DNA of 33,039 nucleotides, from positions 1 through 33,039 of the forward strand of contig BRYA01001260.1 of assembly GCA_030267965.1 (NCBI GenBank), written 5' to 3'. The notes under the pieces are model-generated. The model was not told the origin of the DNA. It ran no database searches and was given only the letters and a program-made list of their open reading frames with translations. A program made the position numbers and the translations under genes. Within the stretch, counting starts at the first letter, position 1. Each line of letters opens with the position of its first letter. Shown in pieces: positions 1 to 10,534 of this stretch. Origin of the DNA: Triparma columacea. Its lineage: Eukaryota > Sar > Bolidophyceae > Parmales > Triparmaceae.

Positions 1-175
1 CCACAGAAGCGGGAGCAGGATAAGTTCTCGAGGTAAGGTTTCGTCTTCCCTTCCTTCCGCCCCCCCCCCCCGACCCCCCTCCCCACCTTTCTTCGAAACC
101 AACCAACGACCACTCAAACGCAGGTCACAGCTACTCGACATTTTGGCAGAACCATACGACTACTCAGGGAAGTAG
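1..175 (+). CDS. 3' end of an unrecognised gene (partial, two exons)
   Basis: Two exon pieces can be read: 1-32 and 124-175, joined by a GT-AG intron (33-123) containing a C-run. The spliced frame reads PQKREQDKFSR, then SQLLDILAEPYDYSGK, then a TAG stop at 173-175. Phase fits (two bases before the intron, one after), and both pieces look like ordinary hydrophilic coding sequence. The gene starts outside the window, so no family can be assigned from 27 residues. It converges on MRE11, with 116 bp between the two stops. The splice reading could be wrong, since it rests on a single intron and a short tail. Confidence 0.45.
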   Translation, partial: HRSGSRISSRGKVSSSLPSAPPPRPPSPPFFETNQRPLKRRSQLLDILAEPYDYSGK

Positions 176-291
176 GGTCGCGCAAACACACATGCTCTCT
201 TGTGTTGATCCCCCTCTTGTATAAAAAAAAATACACGTAAATTATTCACAACAAAGGTTTCTCAACATTATTTCTCCCCGTTCCCTCCTCC
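176..291. other. Convergent 3' intergenic region
   Basis: This short spacer lies between the stop of the partial plus-strand gene and the MRE11 stop. It holds an A-run near 225-235 and no supportable gene. Both 3' UTRs must lie here or overlap. Confidence 0.5.
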
Positions 292-3239
292 TCACTTCCT
301 CTTCTTCCTTGATCCCGCTCCCCCCCATCCCTTCGGTACTTCAACCTCCCCCTCGCTGTCGCTGTCGCTCTCCACGTTGACGACTTGCCTAGGTTTCCTC
401 GCCCCGACCCTCCCTTTCGCCTGCGTTTTCTTAGGGCTAGCCTTCTTCGTAGGGCTCGCCTTCCTCTTGGGTTTCGTAGCCCTGCGTTCCTCCTCCTCCA
501 AGTCATCGTCAGAGCTTCCAGCCGTCATATCAACGACGTCTCCTCCCCCCCCCTCCCCCCCCTCCTCATCGTCGCTCTCTGCGTACTTCTTCCTCCCCTT
601 CCCGGTCCTCCTCGAGCTCTTGGCCCTCGGTGGCGGCGGGTTCTTCTCAATGTCCTCGAGGTCCTCCTCTTCCTCCTCCTCATCTCCCATGTCCTCCACC
701 TCTTCCTCTTCCTCGTCGCTGCTCCCCCCCCTCCTTCTCTTCTTCTTCGCTCCCCCTCGCGCCGAGGATGCCGCGCTCTTCGTTACCGCCGCCCTCCTCG
801 CGAGGCTCTTCCCGACCTTGGCCCTCTCCTCGTCCGCTGCCTCCGCCTTCCTCCTGAGCGCCTCTGTGTCCGAGGCGACGAGGGCGGTGATGTCCTTGCC
901 GTCCCTAAGCCCGTCCCCCCCGGACTTCCAGAGCTTCTTCTGGCACTTGGTGAGACGGTGACCGACGGCGTCGACGATGGCGGTTGTCTGAGCCTTGTTG
1001 ACAAAGTCGTCGAGGGCGACAGACATGGTGGCCTCGTCGAGGATCTCGAGCTATAGTAAGGGCAAGAGGGGGGATGAGCGAGAGGGAGGTTGGTGAAAAA
1101 GGAGGGCTTCTCCGTCCAATAATGCAATGCCAACCTCACCTTTTTCTCCTCCATCTGCAGATTCTCCTTTATGAGATCCTCGACGCTGACCTCAATGAGC
1201 TCCTCAGGGGCGATGGGCTCCATCAAGTTCCCCCCCGCCCCGCCCCTCTTCTTCCCCCCCCCGGTCTTCTTCGCGTCTTGGGGCCTCTTCCTGCGGTGGA
1301 AGAGCAAGATCTCGGTCGGGTTGGCGACATCCTCGACAAACTGGGCCCCGAACCTACGATGAGAGAAGCGAATCGCGAGGGATGAGAATCATGGCAGCCG
1401 TTGTTTGAGAGAGGGCGTCCCTAGGCTCGCCTCGCCTCGCCTCGCCTTTGTCGTCGCTTAGCCTCTCACACTCCTCGCCCCTCCCTCCTCGCAATCTTAC
1501 CTCTGATTGTTGAGGGTGGAAAACCCGGTGTGCTCGACCTTGAGCCGGACTAGGACTCGCTGGGGGATGTTGAGGTCGTACTCGGGCTGAAGGTCCTCGT
1601 CCTCCATACCGCAGTTCTGACGGTGGGTCTCAGCCGCCTCGTTGGCCACCTCCGTCCTCTCCCTCGCCTCATTGATGAGTTCCTTCACCTTGGCCACGAG
1701 CACCTTGGTGACCTTATCGTCGATCTTGGGGTCCTCCGGGTTGAGCTCGTCGAAGTCAATCAGGCTGACCTCCCCCATCGCAAAGCCCCTAACCTTGCTC
1801 AGCGGGTTGGCAGTCATACGAAAGTTGTCTCCCATAATCTCCAAAACTCCTGCTTGCTTCGGTGTACTCTCTCCCATGCAAAGGGAGGTGGCGACGCTGC
1901 TTCCGGGCTGAGAAACTCTGAATGTCCCGACGAGGGATTCGACAGGTTCAATCAGGCACTGCGGGGGGAAGGGGGTGGGTATTGTTGGTCTCTATCTTTG
2001 TTGTTCTCTTTGTCGCTCTCTTTGTCACTGACGATTTCGTTATCGCATTTCCAAGCCCCCCCCCCCCTGCCCCCTAACTCACCTCATGCTCGTGACCCCA
2101 CAAGATTAGGTCCATCCACTCTGGGATCATGGACTCGTGGACACAATTCTTCGCCCCCCTCCCGTAGTCTCGGTTCTGGTGCAGGGAGAAGATGTTGAAC
2201 CAGCCCTTCTTTTCGTCCTCTTTCTCTTCCTCAGCTTCATCTGCGGGCCTGAGGAATTTCACCTTCTTCTTGGACCACATGCGGTTCAGGCGCTCGTCCC
2301 TCATGCTACCCATCCCATAGAGCGCGACCTTTGTCTCCTCCCCCTTCCTAATCAGGATGGGGTCGATGTCAACCTTGTCAATCTCGTCGTGCCTGCCGTA
2401 GTAATTTACGAGATTGCAGGCGGCGAGGAGGTCCAGGGCCGCGAGCATGTCGGTTCCCCCGTCCCTCGTCGGGTCGTCGTGGTTGCCGTGGATGCTGAAG
2501 ATAGGGAGGTCAACGGCGAAGTTCTCATCCTGCAGAGGGGGGGGGGAGGAGCAAACCAGAGGAGGAGCGAACCGATGACCCGAAGGGGGTTAGATAAAGG
2601 TAAGGTTACACATTTACTGCGTGCAATTCATGTCCATCCTCACCTCAAAGTTGACGCCCTGATTCTACGGGAGGAGTGAGGGGTGTTGGGGGAAGCGAAG
2701 TGGGCGAGGACAGAAAGCGAAGGAAGTTAGCTACACACAACTCTGACCTTTTCTGCGACTCTTTCCGCTCGACGCCCCCCCCACGTGCCCCCCCCCACTT
2801 ACCTGGACAAAGTTGGACTGGTCGCTCACAATCTCAAACTTCACTGGATTGGGACCGAGGCAGTACTTGCGAAGGATCTTGATGGTCTTAAGAATGGTGG
2901 CCCTCGAAGGCTTGTTGTCGTGGAACATATCACCAGAAAGCACAACCATGTCACACCTTTGGGACTTGGCGAGGAAGAGTACCTCCTCAAAAGCAGCAAA
3001 GGAATCGTTTCCTCGAACTGGATCCTTTTCGCTGAAACCGAGATGGTTGTCTTTAGTGTAGATACATACAGATACACGAGCATATGTGTTAGTGAAGGCT
3101 AAAATACAACAAGAAACAATTCCGCCGCCGAGACGGGGTCAGGGGGATTTCTCTTCTTTACAGCTTTCAGACAAATTCGCGGCACCCAGGACTCACCAGT
3201 GGACACGAAGATCTTCAGCACTTCAGCGTCTTCTGACAT
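292..3239 (-). CDS. MRE11: MRE11 double-strand-break repair nuclease
   Basis: This is the manganese-dependent nuclease subunit of the MRE11-RAD50-NBS1 complex, which senses and resects DNA double-strand breaks in the nucleus. Exons on the minus strand are 3239-3197, 3050-2803, 2664-2644, 2529-2083, 1958-1501, 1353-1140 and 1050-292. They total 2190 nt (729 aa), and all phases close. Visible phosphoesterase motifs are DNH (15-17), GDMFH (54-58), GNHD (119-122) and GHEHE (249-253, ending exactly at an exon border). QPGSSVATS and RFGAQFVEDVANP are conserved MRE11 core and capping segments. The last 250 residues are low complexity: acidic runs, a Gly patch and a Lys/Arg-rich end, like the C-terminal DNA-binding tails of the family. 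The third exon is a 21-nt microexon. An in-frame ATG lies further upstream, but MSEDAEVLKIF gives the usual short N-terminus. It is divergent from the ABCC gene. Confidence 0.95.
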
Positions 3240-3476
3240 TATGAAAAAGAAGGGGTGAAAAGGGGTGAAAAGAAAATTGGTAAGGGTCCCTTTTTGTGTT
3301 GCCCAACCAAAAGCCCTCACCCTTTCACTCTAAGGCACCACCAATCGGATTGAACGACCTTCCCAACCACTCAAATACCTTCCTTCTCCCTCACCACTAA
3401 ATAATTATACCGCTAGAACGATTTCAGAAGAGTTTCATCAGCCCCGCCTCCATTCGCTTCCCTCATTTTCCACCAA
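3240..3476. promoter_or_regulatory. Shared divergent 5' region of MRE11 and the ABCC gene
   Basis: These 237 bp separate two start codons pointing away from each other, so both promoters and 5' UTRs must fit here. An AT-rich patch around 3400-3410 is the only visible core-promoter-like element. No specific factor site is recognised. Confidence 0.45.
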
Positions 3477-6400
3477 ATGTTCCCCTCAAAGAAGAAGCGC
3501 TCCAAAACCCCCTACAACTCGCTGAATGGAAACGACGAAGACGACGAAGCCCCGCTCTCGTCCTCCAACGTGTTCTCAATAGATGAAGACTCTGACTCTG
3601 ACGATGGCCCCTCCACGCTGGCCTCCCCAACGCAGCACTCTTACCTTCCAAAGCCCTCGGCTTCTACATTTTCTTCCGGTCACGATGGTGGCTCGTCGCT
3701 AGTGACCCGCATGGCCAACTTTTACACAACTCTCACCTTCAACTGGTTAAAGCCCCTTCTGGACTTGGGTTATGAGAAGGATCAGCTCGACCCTTCGGAC
3801 CTCCCCCCTATGTTCGCGTCAGATAAGGCCGATGAGATAGGGAAGAAATTTGAGTCGGCTTGTAACGCCCGCCTAAGGAAGCAGAGGGAGAGATACAACA
3901 AGCTGAGGAGGAAAAACCCAGATGGGCTGCCCCCAAAGTTTGCCGATCTAGAGAGAGACGTCAAGACGTCCACGACGCCACTCGCGCCGGTTCTCATGAA
4001 GGCTTTCGGGGGACCCTTCCTCAAGGCTGGCTTTCTCAAACTCATCCACGACCTGTGCGCGTTTGTAGGCCCCAACGTCCTCAAGGCCCTCATCCGCTTC
4101 TTGAAGGATCCCGACGCCCCACTCTCCAGAGGAATAGGCCTGACGGTCATCGTCACCTTATCGCAGCTCACAATGTCTCTCTGCCTTCGCCAGTACTTCT
4201 ACCAGTGCTACAGGACGGGGCTTCGCCTCAGGTCCAGTGTTATCATAAGGGTGTACAGGAAGGCCCTCAAACTGGCCAGTGGGGAGAGGAATGCCAGGAC
4301 GACAGGGGAGATTACGAACCTGATGTCGGTGGACGCCCAAAGGCTCCAGGACCTCACCCCTTACCTCCACGCGATTTGGTACTCCTTCCTTCAGATTGGC
4401 CTCTCCATCTACTTCCTTTGGCAAGAACTCGGCGCATCTTGCCTCGGCGGCGTCGCGGTCATAATCGTCATGATGCCAGTGACGAAGAAGGTTGGCAAGT
4501 ACCTTGGGGGGCTGCAGAAGAAGCTCATGAAGGTCAAGGACGAGAGGCTCAAGATAAACAACGAGGTCCTCTCTGGCGTTAAGGTCATCAAGCTCCAAGC
4601 GTGGGAAAAGAGCTTCGAGGACAAGATAGAGGAACTTAGGAACCAGGAGGTTCAACATCTCAAAAAGTATATGACATTCCAGGCCCTCTCTGGCACTCTT
4701 TGGTCCACCGTACCCCTTCTCGTCGCCGTGGCGACGTTCACCTCGTATGTCGCATCAGGCCAGGAACTCGAGGTAGAGGTCGCTCTGACATCCCTCGCCC
4801 TCTTTGAGATACTTCGTTTCCCCCTTTTTATGCTTCCGAACGTGATCAATAACCTCGTGGAGGCGAGGTGAGAATCGACAAGAAGAAACAGCACAACAAC
4901 TCAAAACGCTAAAACTACCCTTCGCTCGTCACAGCGTCAGTGTCGGTCGTTTAGAGAGCTTCTTGAGGTGCAAGGAACAGAAAGACATAGATGACGGGGG
5001 AATGGACAAAAATGGAGTCGAGGTAGACGGGGCCACTTTCATATGGGAAGGGAAGAGGGTGATTCCCGACGAGGATTTGCCAACCCACAGCGAGCAGGAA
5101 AAAGACGGAGAGGGAGACGAGGAAGTACAGCAGGCCACCGAAGACGAGTTCGAGGTGTACCTCCTCCAGCAGCAGCTGAGGGAGGCAGAGAGCCACATCA
5201 GGGAACTCATGAACAGGTCCGCCATCGCAAACCAAATCAAGGGAGGCGACAACTCCAATAACAACGCGAATATTAGGTGAGAATTAAAACACGGGCAAAC
5301 AACAGGAAGTCATGACCACCGCCTTATGCACACCCCGTTTCGCCCCTCCCCTTCGCTCCTCTCTCGTCGCAGCACAATCTTATCCCTTCGCAGAGTGTTC
5401 CTGGACGTCAAGCCCGGACAGCTCGTCGCAGTGGTAGGCGCTGTTGGCTCGGGCAAGTCGACCCTCCTCAACGGCCTCCTCGGAGAGTGCAGAGCCCTCA
5501 GCGGATCGGTCAAGCTGAAGGGGAGGGTGGCCTACGTCGCGCAGAAGTCCTTCATTATGAACGACACCCTTAGGAACAACATCACTTTCTCCGATGCCTT
5601 CGAAGAGACGAGGTACAGGGAGACCGTGGACGCGTGCGCTCTCGGACCCGACCTCAAGGTCCTCCCTGGGGGGGACCAGGTTGAGATTGGCGAGAAGGGG
5701 ATAAATCTGAGCGGGGGGCAGAAGGCTCGCGTGAGCTTGGCCAGGGCCGTCTACACACAAGCTGACGTATACTTGCTCGACGACCCCCTCTCGGCAGTCG
5801 ACGCTCACGTTGGAAAGCACCTTTTCAACGAGTGCATCGTGCAGAAACTATTGAAGGGAGAAAAAAGCAGCGTTGTCTTGGTAACGAACGCACTGCAATT
5901 CCTCAACAACCAGAGGGTGGACAAAATTGTCGTGCTCGATGGAGGGAGAATCACCGAAGAGGGGACTTTTGACGAGCTTATGAGCAAGGATGGCGGAACC
6001 TTCAACACGCTACTCTCTAACTACCGGGAATCTTCTTCCGAGTCAATGGGCATGGGAAGCAGCAGGATGGGGAGCAGGGTTGGGAGCAAGGTCGATTTGG
6101 CTGGGGAGGAGTCCAGGCCGGCGGAAAAGGTGGACCTGGAGAAGATCACAGGTAGCCTTAAGGAGAAGGCTGCCTCCGAGGTTGGAAAGAACCTCATCAC
6201 GAGCGAGCTCAAGGAGAGGGAGACCGGAAATGTTACCAGGGAGGTTTACGTGCTCTGGGCGAGGGCGATGGGGGGTTCCAAGACGGCATTTCTTATCCTT
6301 CTGAGCTATGTCTTTGTGGAGGCCTGCAACATTTTGGCGAGGTGGTGGTTGAGTTACTGGAGCGAGCACTCCAGCTCAGAAGGAACAAGTCAGGGGAAAT

Positions 6401-8327
6401 TCCTTGGTGAGAAGAAAGAAGTGACCAGGCGAGGAGGAGGGAGGAGAAGCGTAGCGACATATTCATGAGCGCAACAAAATTAACTAACCCCCACTCGTCC
6501 GTCGTCGTCACAGGAATTTACGCTAGTATCAATCTCGTCATCGTGTTGGCCATGTTCGTCAGGCAGCTTTACCTTTACCTTAGCTCCCTCAAGGCGGCGA
6601 AGACACTCTACATGAGGCTGCTTAAGACGATCCTTAGGGCGCCCATGAGCTTCTTCGATACGACCCCTCTTGGAAGGATCCTAAATCGCTTCTCGAAGGA
6701 CACTTACACACTCGACCAGCAGCTTTCTGGGACTGTTAGAATGTACCTCGGGACCCTTGGGTCCGTGCTGGGGACGTTGTTTGTGATTTGCACGGTTACT
6801 CCGTGGTTCACCGTGACTCTCGTCCCGATGTTGTACTTTTACATGGGGAAGCAAAGGTTCTTCACCAAGACTTATAGGGAACTCAAGAGGCTGGATAGCG
6901 TCAGCAGAAGCCCGATCTACGCTCTCTTCGGCGAGACTTTGGAAGGGGTGTCGACGATCAGGGCTTTCAAGGCGCAGAGCGGCATGAAGAGGAGGATGAC
7001 GAGGCTACTGAACGAGGTGAGTTGTGTGGGGAAGGGGAGTGCATATAGCACGCAGTCGAGCTAATCCTCTTTAATACCCCACCTCTCCCTCCCCCAGAAC
7101 CAGAACGCCTTCTTCCTGACCTTCTCTGCCCAGTGCTGGCTGGCGGTAAGGCTGGAGATGGTCGGGACGATAATCATCACATTAGCCTGCTTGTTCTGCG
7201 TGATGGAACACGGCGTTCAGGCCGGTAACGAGGCGTTCGCTGGGGCCGCCGGTCTCAGCATCAGCTTCGCGTTGAGTGTCACCCAGAGCCTCAACTGGAG
7301 TGTGAGGATGAGCAGCGACCTCGAGGCGCAAATGGTGAGCGTCGAGAGGATCAACCAGTACATCGTCAACGTGAAACCTGAGGCGGCGAGGTCAACGGAT
7401 GCCGACGAGAGGGTTGGAGGGATGTTCCCAAGGGGGGAGATAATCTTTGAGAATGTGAGGATGAGGTACAGGCCCGGGTTACCGGAAGTTCTCAAGGGGC
7501 TTGACTTGAAGATCCCTGAGGGGAGCAAGGTGAGAGTGTGTGAGGAGCAAATCGACGAGTGAGATGGCGGATGTACGGGTAATTGACGCCCAAAGCCGGT
7601 ACTTCCGCGTCATGCATGACGTCACTGCTGCTGACTTTCTAACTTCATAAACAAATTAAACTCCTCCCGCTCTTCACAGGTTGGAGTGGTGGGGAGGACG
7701 GGGGCAGGAAAGAGCAGCATCATGGTTGCATTAATGAGAATAGTCGAGCTGAGCGGCGGCAGAATATTACTCGATGGGGTGGACGCAGCTGGTTTGGGGC
7801 TGGGCTTCTTGAGAAGCAAGATCGCCATCGTTCCCCAGGATCCCGTGCTTTTCAGCGGGAGCATTAGAAGCAACCTCGATCCCTTTGGAGAGTGGGAAGA
7901 TAGGAGGCTGGAGGAAATTCTGAGGAGGGTCGGATTGATGGGTGAGGGTCTAGGGGGAGGAGAAAGGGTGGGGACCCTGGACGAGAGAGTAGAGGAAGAT
8001 GGCTGCAATTTTTCCGTCGGCCAGAGGCAGCTCGTTGTCATCGCTAGGGCCCTGCTCAGCGAGTGCAGCATCGTCCTAATGGATGAGGCCACGGCTGCAA
8101 TTGATGTAGACACAGACCAAAAAATTCAGAAAGCCATAAGGTCCGAGTTCTCCAACGCTACGGTGATAACGGTTGCACACAGGCTCAACACTATCATGGA
8201 TGCTGATTTGATTTTGGTCATGGACGACGGGAAAATGGCAGAATTTGATAACCCAGGGGCCTTGTTAGAGAAAGAGCAAGGCATCTTCCGCGGGCTGGTG
8301 GAGGCATACGAGAGCTCTCACGAGTAG
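3477..8327 (+). CDS. ABC transporter subfamily C (MRP-type), full length
   Basis: This is an ATP-driven exporter of the ABCC/multidrug-resistance-associated class, probably exporting organic anions or conjugates; the substrate cannot be read. Exons are 3477-4867, 4935-5276, 5373-6406, 6514-7016, 7098-7529 and 7680-8327 (4350 nt, 1449 aa). The order is acidic N-tail, TMD1, NBD1, TMD2, NBD2. There is no N-terminal TMD0, so it is a short MRP. NBD1 has Walker A GAVGSGKS (600-607), signature LSGGQ (690-694) and Walker B VYLLDD (710-715), with Asp in place of the catalytic Glu as in other ABCC proteins. NBD2 has Walker A GRTGAGKS (1239-1246), signature FSVGQ (1345-1349), IVLMDE (1365-1370) and an H-loop His near 1401. 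In NBD1 the H-loop position reads VTNAL (748-752), so the His is Asn. A long acidic, Gln-rich insert lies between TMD1 and NBD1 (about 480-575). The NBD1 acceptor at 5372/5373 is the best of two candidates. Confidence 0.93.
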
Positions 8328-8422
8328 CGGCGAGTAGCGGCGACAAAGGGTAATGATAAGAAACAATTTTGAGAAAGAAACTGAAGGAGCGTTTTGGACA
8401 GTGTGGGTTATTACCTAACAAA
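8328..8422. other. Convergent 3' spacer with a small tandem repeat at the ABCC stop
   Basis: The ABCC stop codon lies within a duplicated GAGTAGCGGC unit at about 8318-8340. The rest is AT-rich 3' sequence shared with the converging minus-strand gene, and no gene is seen. Confidence 0.4.
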
Positions 8423-9211
8423 TCAGCCAAACGAAGCCGAGGCAATGTGAATCCACTGAGGCTCCCTCGATAAATCTCTCGCTTTCCTCTCATTCTCCTC
8501 TCTTCTCTCCATAAATTCCTTCTTCCTCTTATCGTCGAGGGAGTAATGACAACAGGACTGATCGTAATCCTCGAGATCGGTTGGCGATGTCTGGATGTCG
8601 TTCAAGCCGAGGACGGTACTGACGAATTTAAGCGATGATATGTCTTTTTCGCTGACGTTGAAGGAGTTGGCCGGCATTCCAACGGCCGCAATGCCGCACA
8701 TGTGTTCTCCCAGTTCCACGCCTCCTTTCTTTTTCTCGTCGTCGTCCAACTTCAAAACGCAGCATTCATTTCCCCAGTGTCCATCATCACCGACAACCAT
8801 GTTGGTCGAGATGTTGAACATCTTGCCGAGGTATTCAATGTTTCTGGAGATTTGGGCTATCTCAGAACCGCTTGGTCTGTCATACAGATCGAAGTAGCTG
8901 TCCTCATTCTCATCCTCCTCATCGAACGTCTCATCAATCAGAGGCGCTTTCTCGGTGTCGCTGAGGGAGGCCACGCGCTCGACAAACTTCGTCGTTACCT
9001 CCTCAAGTATGCCCTCTTCGATCTGGTTCACTGACCGCTTCCTTTTCTTTGACATTTTCGCTCGTAGGATGGCGAGCATGCACAGCTCCGATAGGCTAGT
9101 TGCACACATGTTGAGATTGTCGTCGATGTCGTTCTCCGCGGCGCAGATCGCGCTGCGCCTTGAAATGACCAAACCAAATACAAGGAGCCAGCCACTATAA
9201 AACTCGCCCAT
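8423..9211 (-). CDS. Hypothetical 262-aa protein with a possible signal sequence
   Basis: This single uninterrupted frame belongs to no family I recognise. The first 25 residues include a hydrophobic stretch (WLLVFGLVI) followed by small residues before AEN, compatible with a weak signal peptide or anchor. A Cys pair (CATSLSELC, about 35-43) is followed by a Lys/Arg cluster KKRKR and a helical segment rich in E and V. The middle is strongly acidic, then comes a possible folded part with GNECCVLKL and further Cys. The C-terminal region is charged and helical (KRKKEFMERREENERKARDL). The codon pattern looks genuine and the antisense frames are broken. If MSKKRKRS were used as the start, the protein would lack the hydrophobic N-terminus. 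It is divergent from the REEP gene and convergent with ABCC. Confidence 0.6.
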   Translation of the reverse strand: MGEFYSGWLLVFGLVISRRSAICAAENDIDDNLNMCATSLSELCMLAILRAKMSKKRKRSVNQIEEGILEEVTTKFVERVASLSDTEKAPLIDETFDEEDENEDSYFDLYDRPSGSEIAQISRNIEYLGKMFNISTNMVVGDDGHWGNECCVLKLDDDEKKKGGVELGEHMCGIAAVGMPANSFNVSEKDISSLKFVSTVLGLNDIQTSPTDLEDYDQSCCHYSLDDKRKKEFMERREENERKARDLSREPQWIHIASASFG

Positions 9212-9544
9212 GAGGACTATTCAAGGATGGGAATAGAAGGGTACCAAAGTGTATCAACAGCAAGTCACCGTTGTCAGATCTTTGGGGCCGATACTTCTAC
9301 TAAATTACCCCGATGTTTCAGGGTTCTGCAGTGAGTATTCTGTTCTCTGTGATTCTTTCGGTGTAATTATGCGCCAGAGGTAGCTGCTTTTATGGAATTA
9401 GTAGCCTGTTGACGAATAAGTAGTAGTGAATAACCTTAAACAAATAAAATCTGTGTTATAGATTGGCACAAGCCCAAAACTGAAGGTCACAAAAGGAGAC
9501 GCTCACCCGAACCATCTCGAAGAATTCTTTTTCCTCAAAAGCAA
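9212..9544. promoter_or_regulatory. Shared divergent 5' region (hypothetical gene / REEP gene)
   Basis: This 333-bp spacer between two divergent starts is more AT-rich than its flanking genes. It has AT-rich stretches near 9410-9465 (AACAAATAAAATC) that could serve the plus-strand gene. No RNA gene or reading frame is supportable. Confidence 0.4.
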
Positions 9545-10285
9545 ATGGACCAAGTTAACGTTTCTCTCACCAAGATCCGGTCGCAGCTCGGTAAGTTCTC
9601 GATCTTTTAGCTTCTAAAGCCTCGAATACGAGTCAAGATTTCCGCAGCTTCCGTACTTACCATATTATTTTGGAAACTTCTCAGTGCCCACGAAACCATT
9701 TGTCATAAGTTTGAATTATTACTAACCCCTCGCTACTACCTGACACCAGACTCGGTTCCTGTGTTCCAGCAGGCTGAGGATGCCCTCTCTGTACCCAAGG
9801 AGTACCTCTTCCTTGGAGTTTCTTCCACTCTGCTTGCCTTCCTCCTCCTCGGCATTGGGGTTGGTTCGCTTTGTTCTATGATTGGTTTCTTCTACCCCGC
9901 CTGGGCCTCGTTCAAGGCGATTGAGACTAAACAGAAGGGAGACGACACGCAGTGGCTCATATACTGGACTGTTTACGCCTTCTTTTCCATCCTCGAGGCC
10001 TTCATTGACTTCCTCCTTTACTTTGTGCCCTTCTACTACGCCTTCAAGCTGGCCTTCCTCCTCTGGATGATGCTTCCTCAGACCCGTGGTGCTGCTTTCC
10101 TTTACGATTCCTTCCTCAAGGACTTCCTTAAGAGGAACGAGGCTCGCATAGATGAGGCCATTTCCAAGGCTCAGAGGAGTGCTTCCACCGTGGTGGCTGA
10201 GGCCGCGACAGCCGGAGCTGAGGTTGCTGGCGCTGGACTTTCTGCTGCGGCGAAGGCCATGGCGGCGAGTGACAAAGAGGATTAG
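9545..10285 (+). CDS. REEP/DP1/Yop1 (TB2/DP1, HVA22 family) ER-shaping protein
   Basis: The family forms hairpins in the membrane and curves tubular ER, working with reticulons. Exons are 9545-9590 and 9750-10285 (582 nt, 193 aa), and the G at the first exon end completes an Asp codon. Residues about 30-60 form one hydrophobic hairpin. IGFFYPAWASFKAIE, GDDTQWLIYW and FYYAFKLAFLLW follow the REEP5/Yop1 pattern closely, including the invariant YPA and DTQWL. The Ala-rich, charged C-terminal tail (about 140-193) resembles the amphipathic tail of the family. The length is typical of REEP5/6. Only the first 15 residues depend on the splice call, and a GTG-only start within exon 2 is not credible. 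Confidence 0.92.
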
Positions 10286-10534
10286 GTGGATTGGGATATG
10301 CGTGGGGGGAGCCGTGTTGTGAACGATGGAGGACCAACGAACGAACAAAGAGACTGAGAAGAGTTGTTTTACGAATGAAAATACATCCTTTATCCCCACT
10401 CATGTCCTCTTCTATCCCATCGCCACGCTTCGTGAATTAGGGTGATTGCATGGCGTGTGGTGGATGGACTTATCTCCCCCAAAAATTGAGTTGCTAAATT
10501 CCCCTCCCCTCCCCTCCCCTCCCGCTCCCACCCT
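10286..10534. other. Convergent 3' region with a (CCCCT)n tract
   Basis: These 249 bp lie between the REEP stop and the MTHFR-like stop. Positions 10501-10523 are four CCCCT units followed by CCC, so the minus strand, which is the transcript of the neighbouring gene, has at least four runs of four G. No coding sequence is seen. Confidence 0.6.

Noticed and set aside
385..1056. 223-aa plus-strand open frame opposite MRE11
   Set aside because: Leu/Pro/Arg-rich mirror of the low-complexity acidic MRE11 tail, with no motif of its own.
9212..9544. tRNA or other small RNA gene in the longer spacers
   Set aside because: No cloverleaf or conserved box sequence seen by eye here or in the other spacers; a covariance-model scan would be needed to exclude one.
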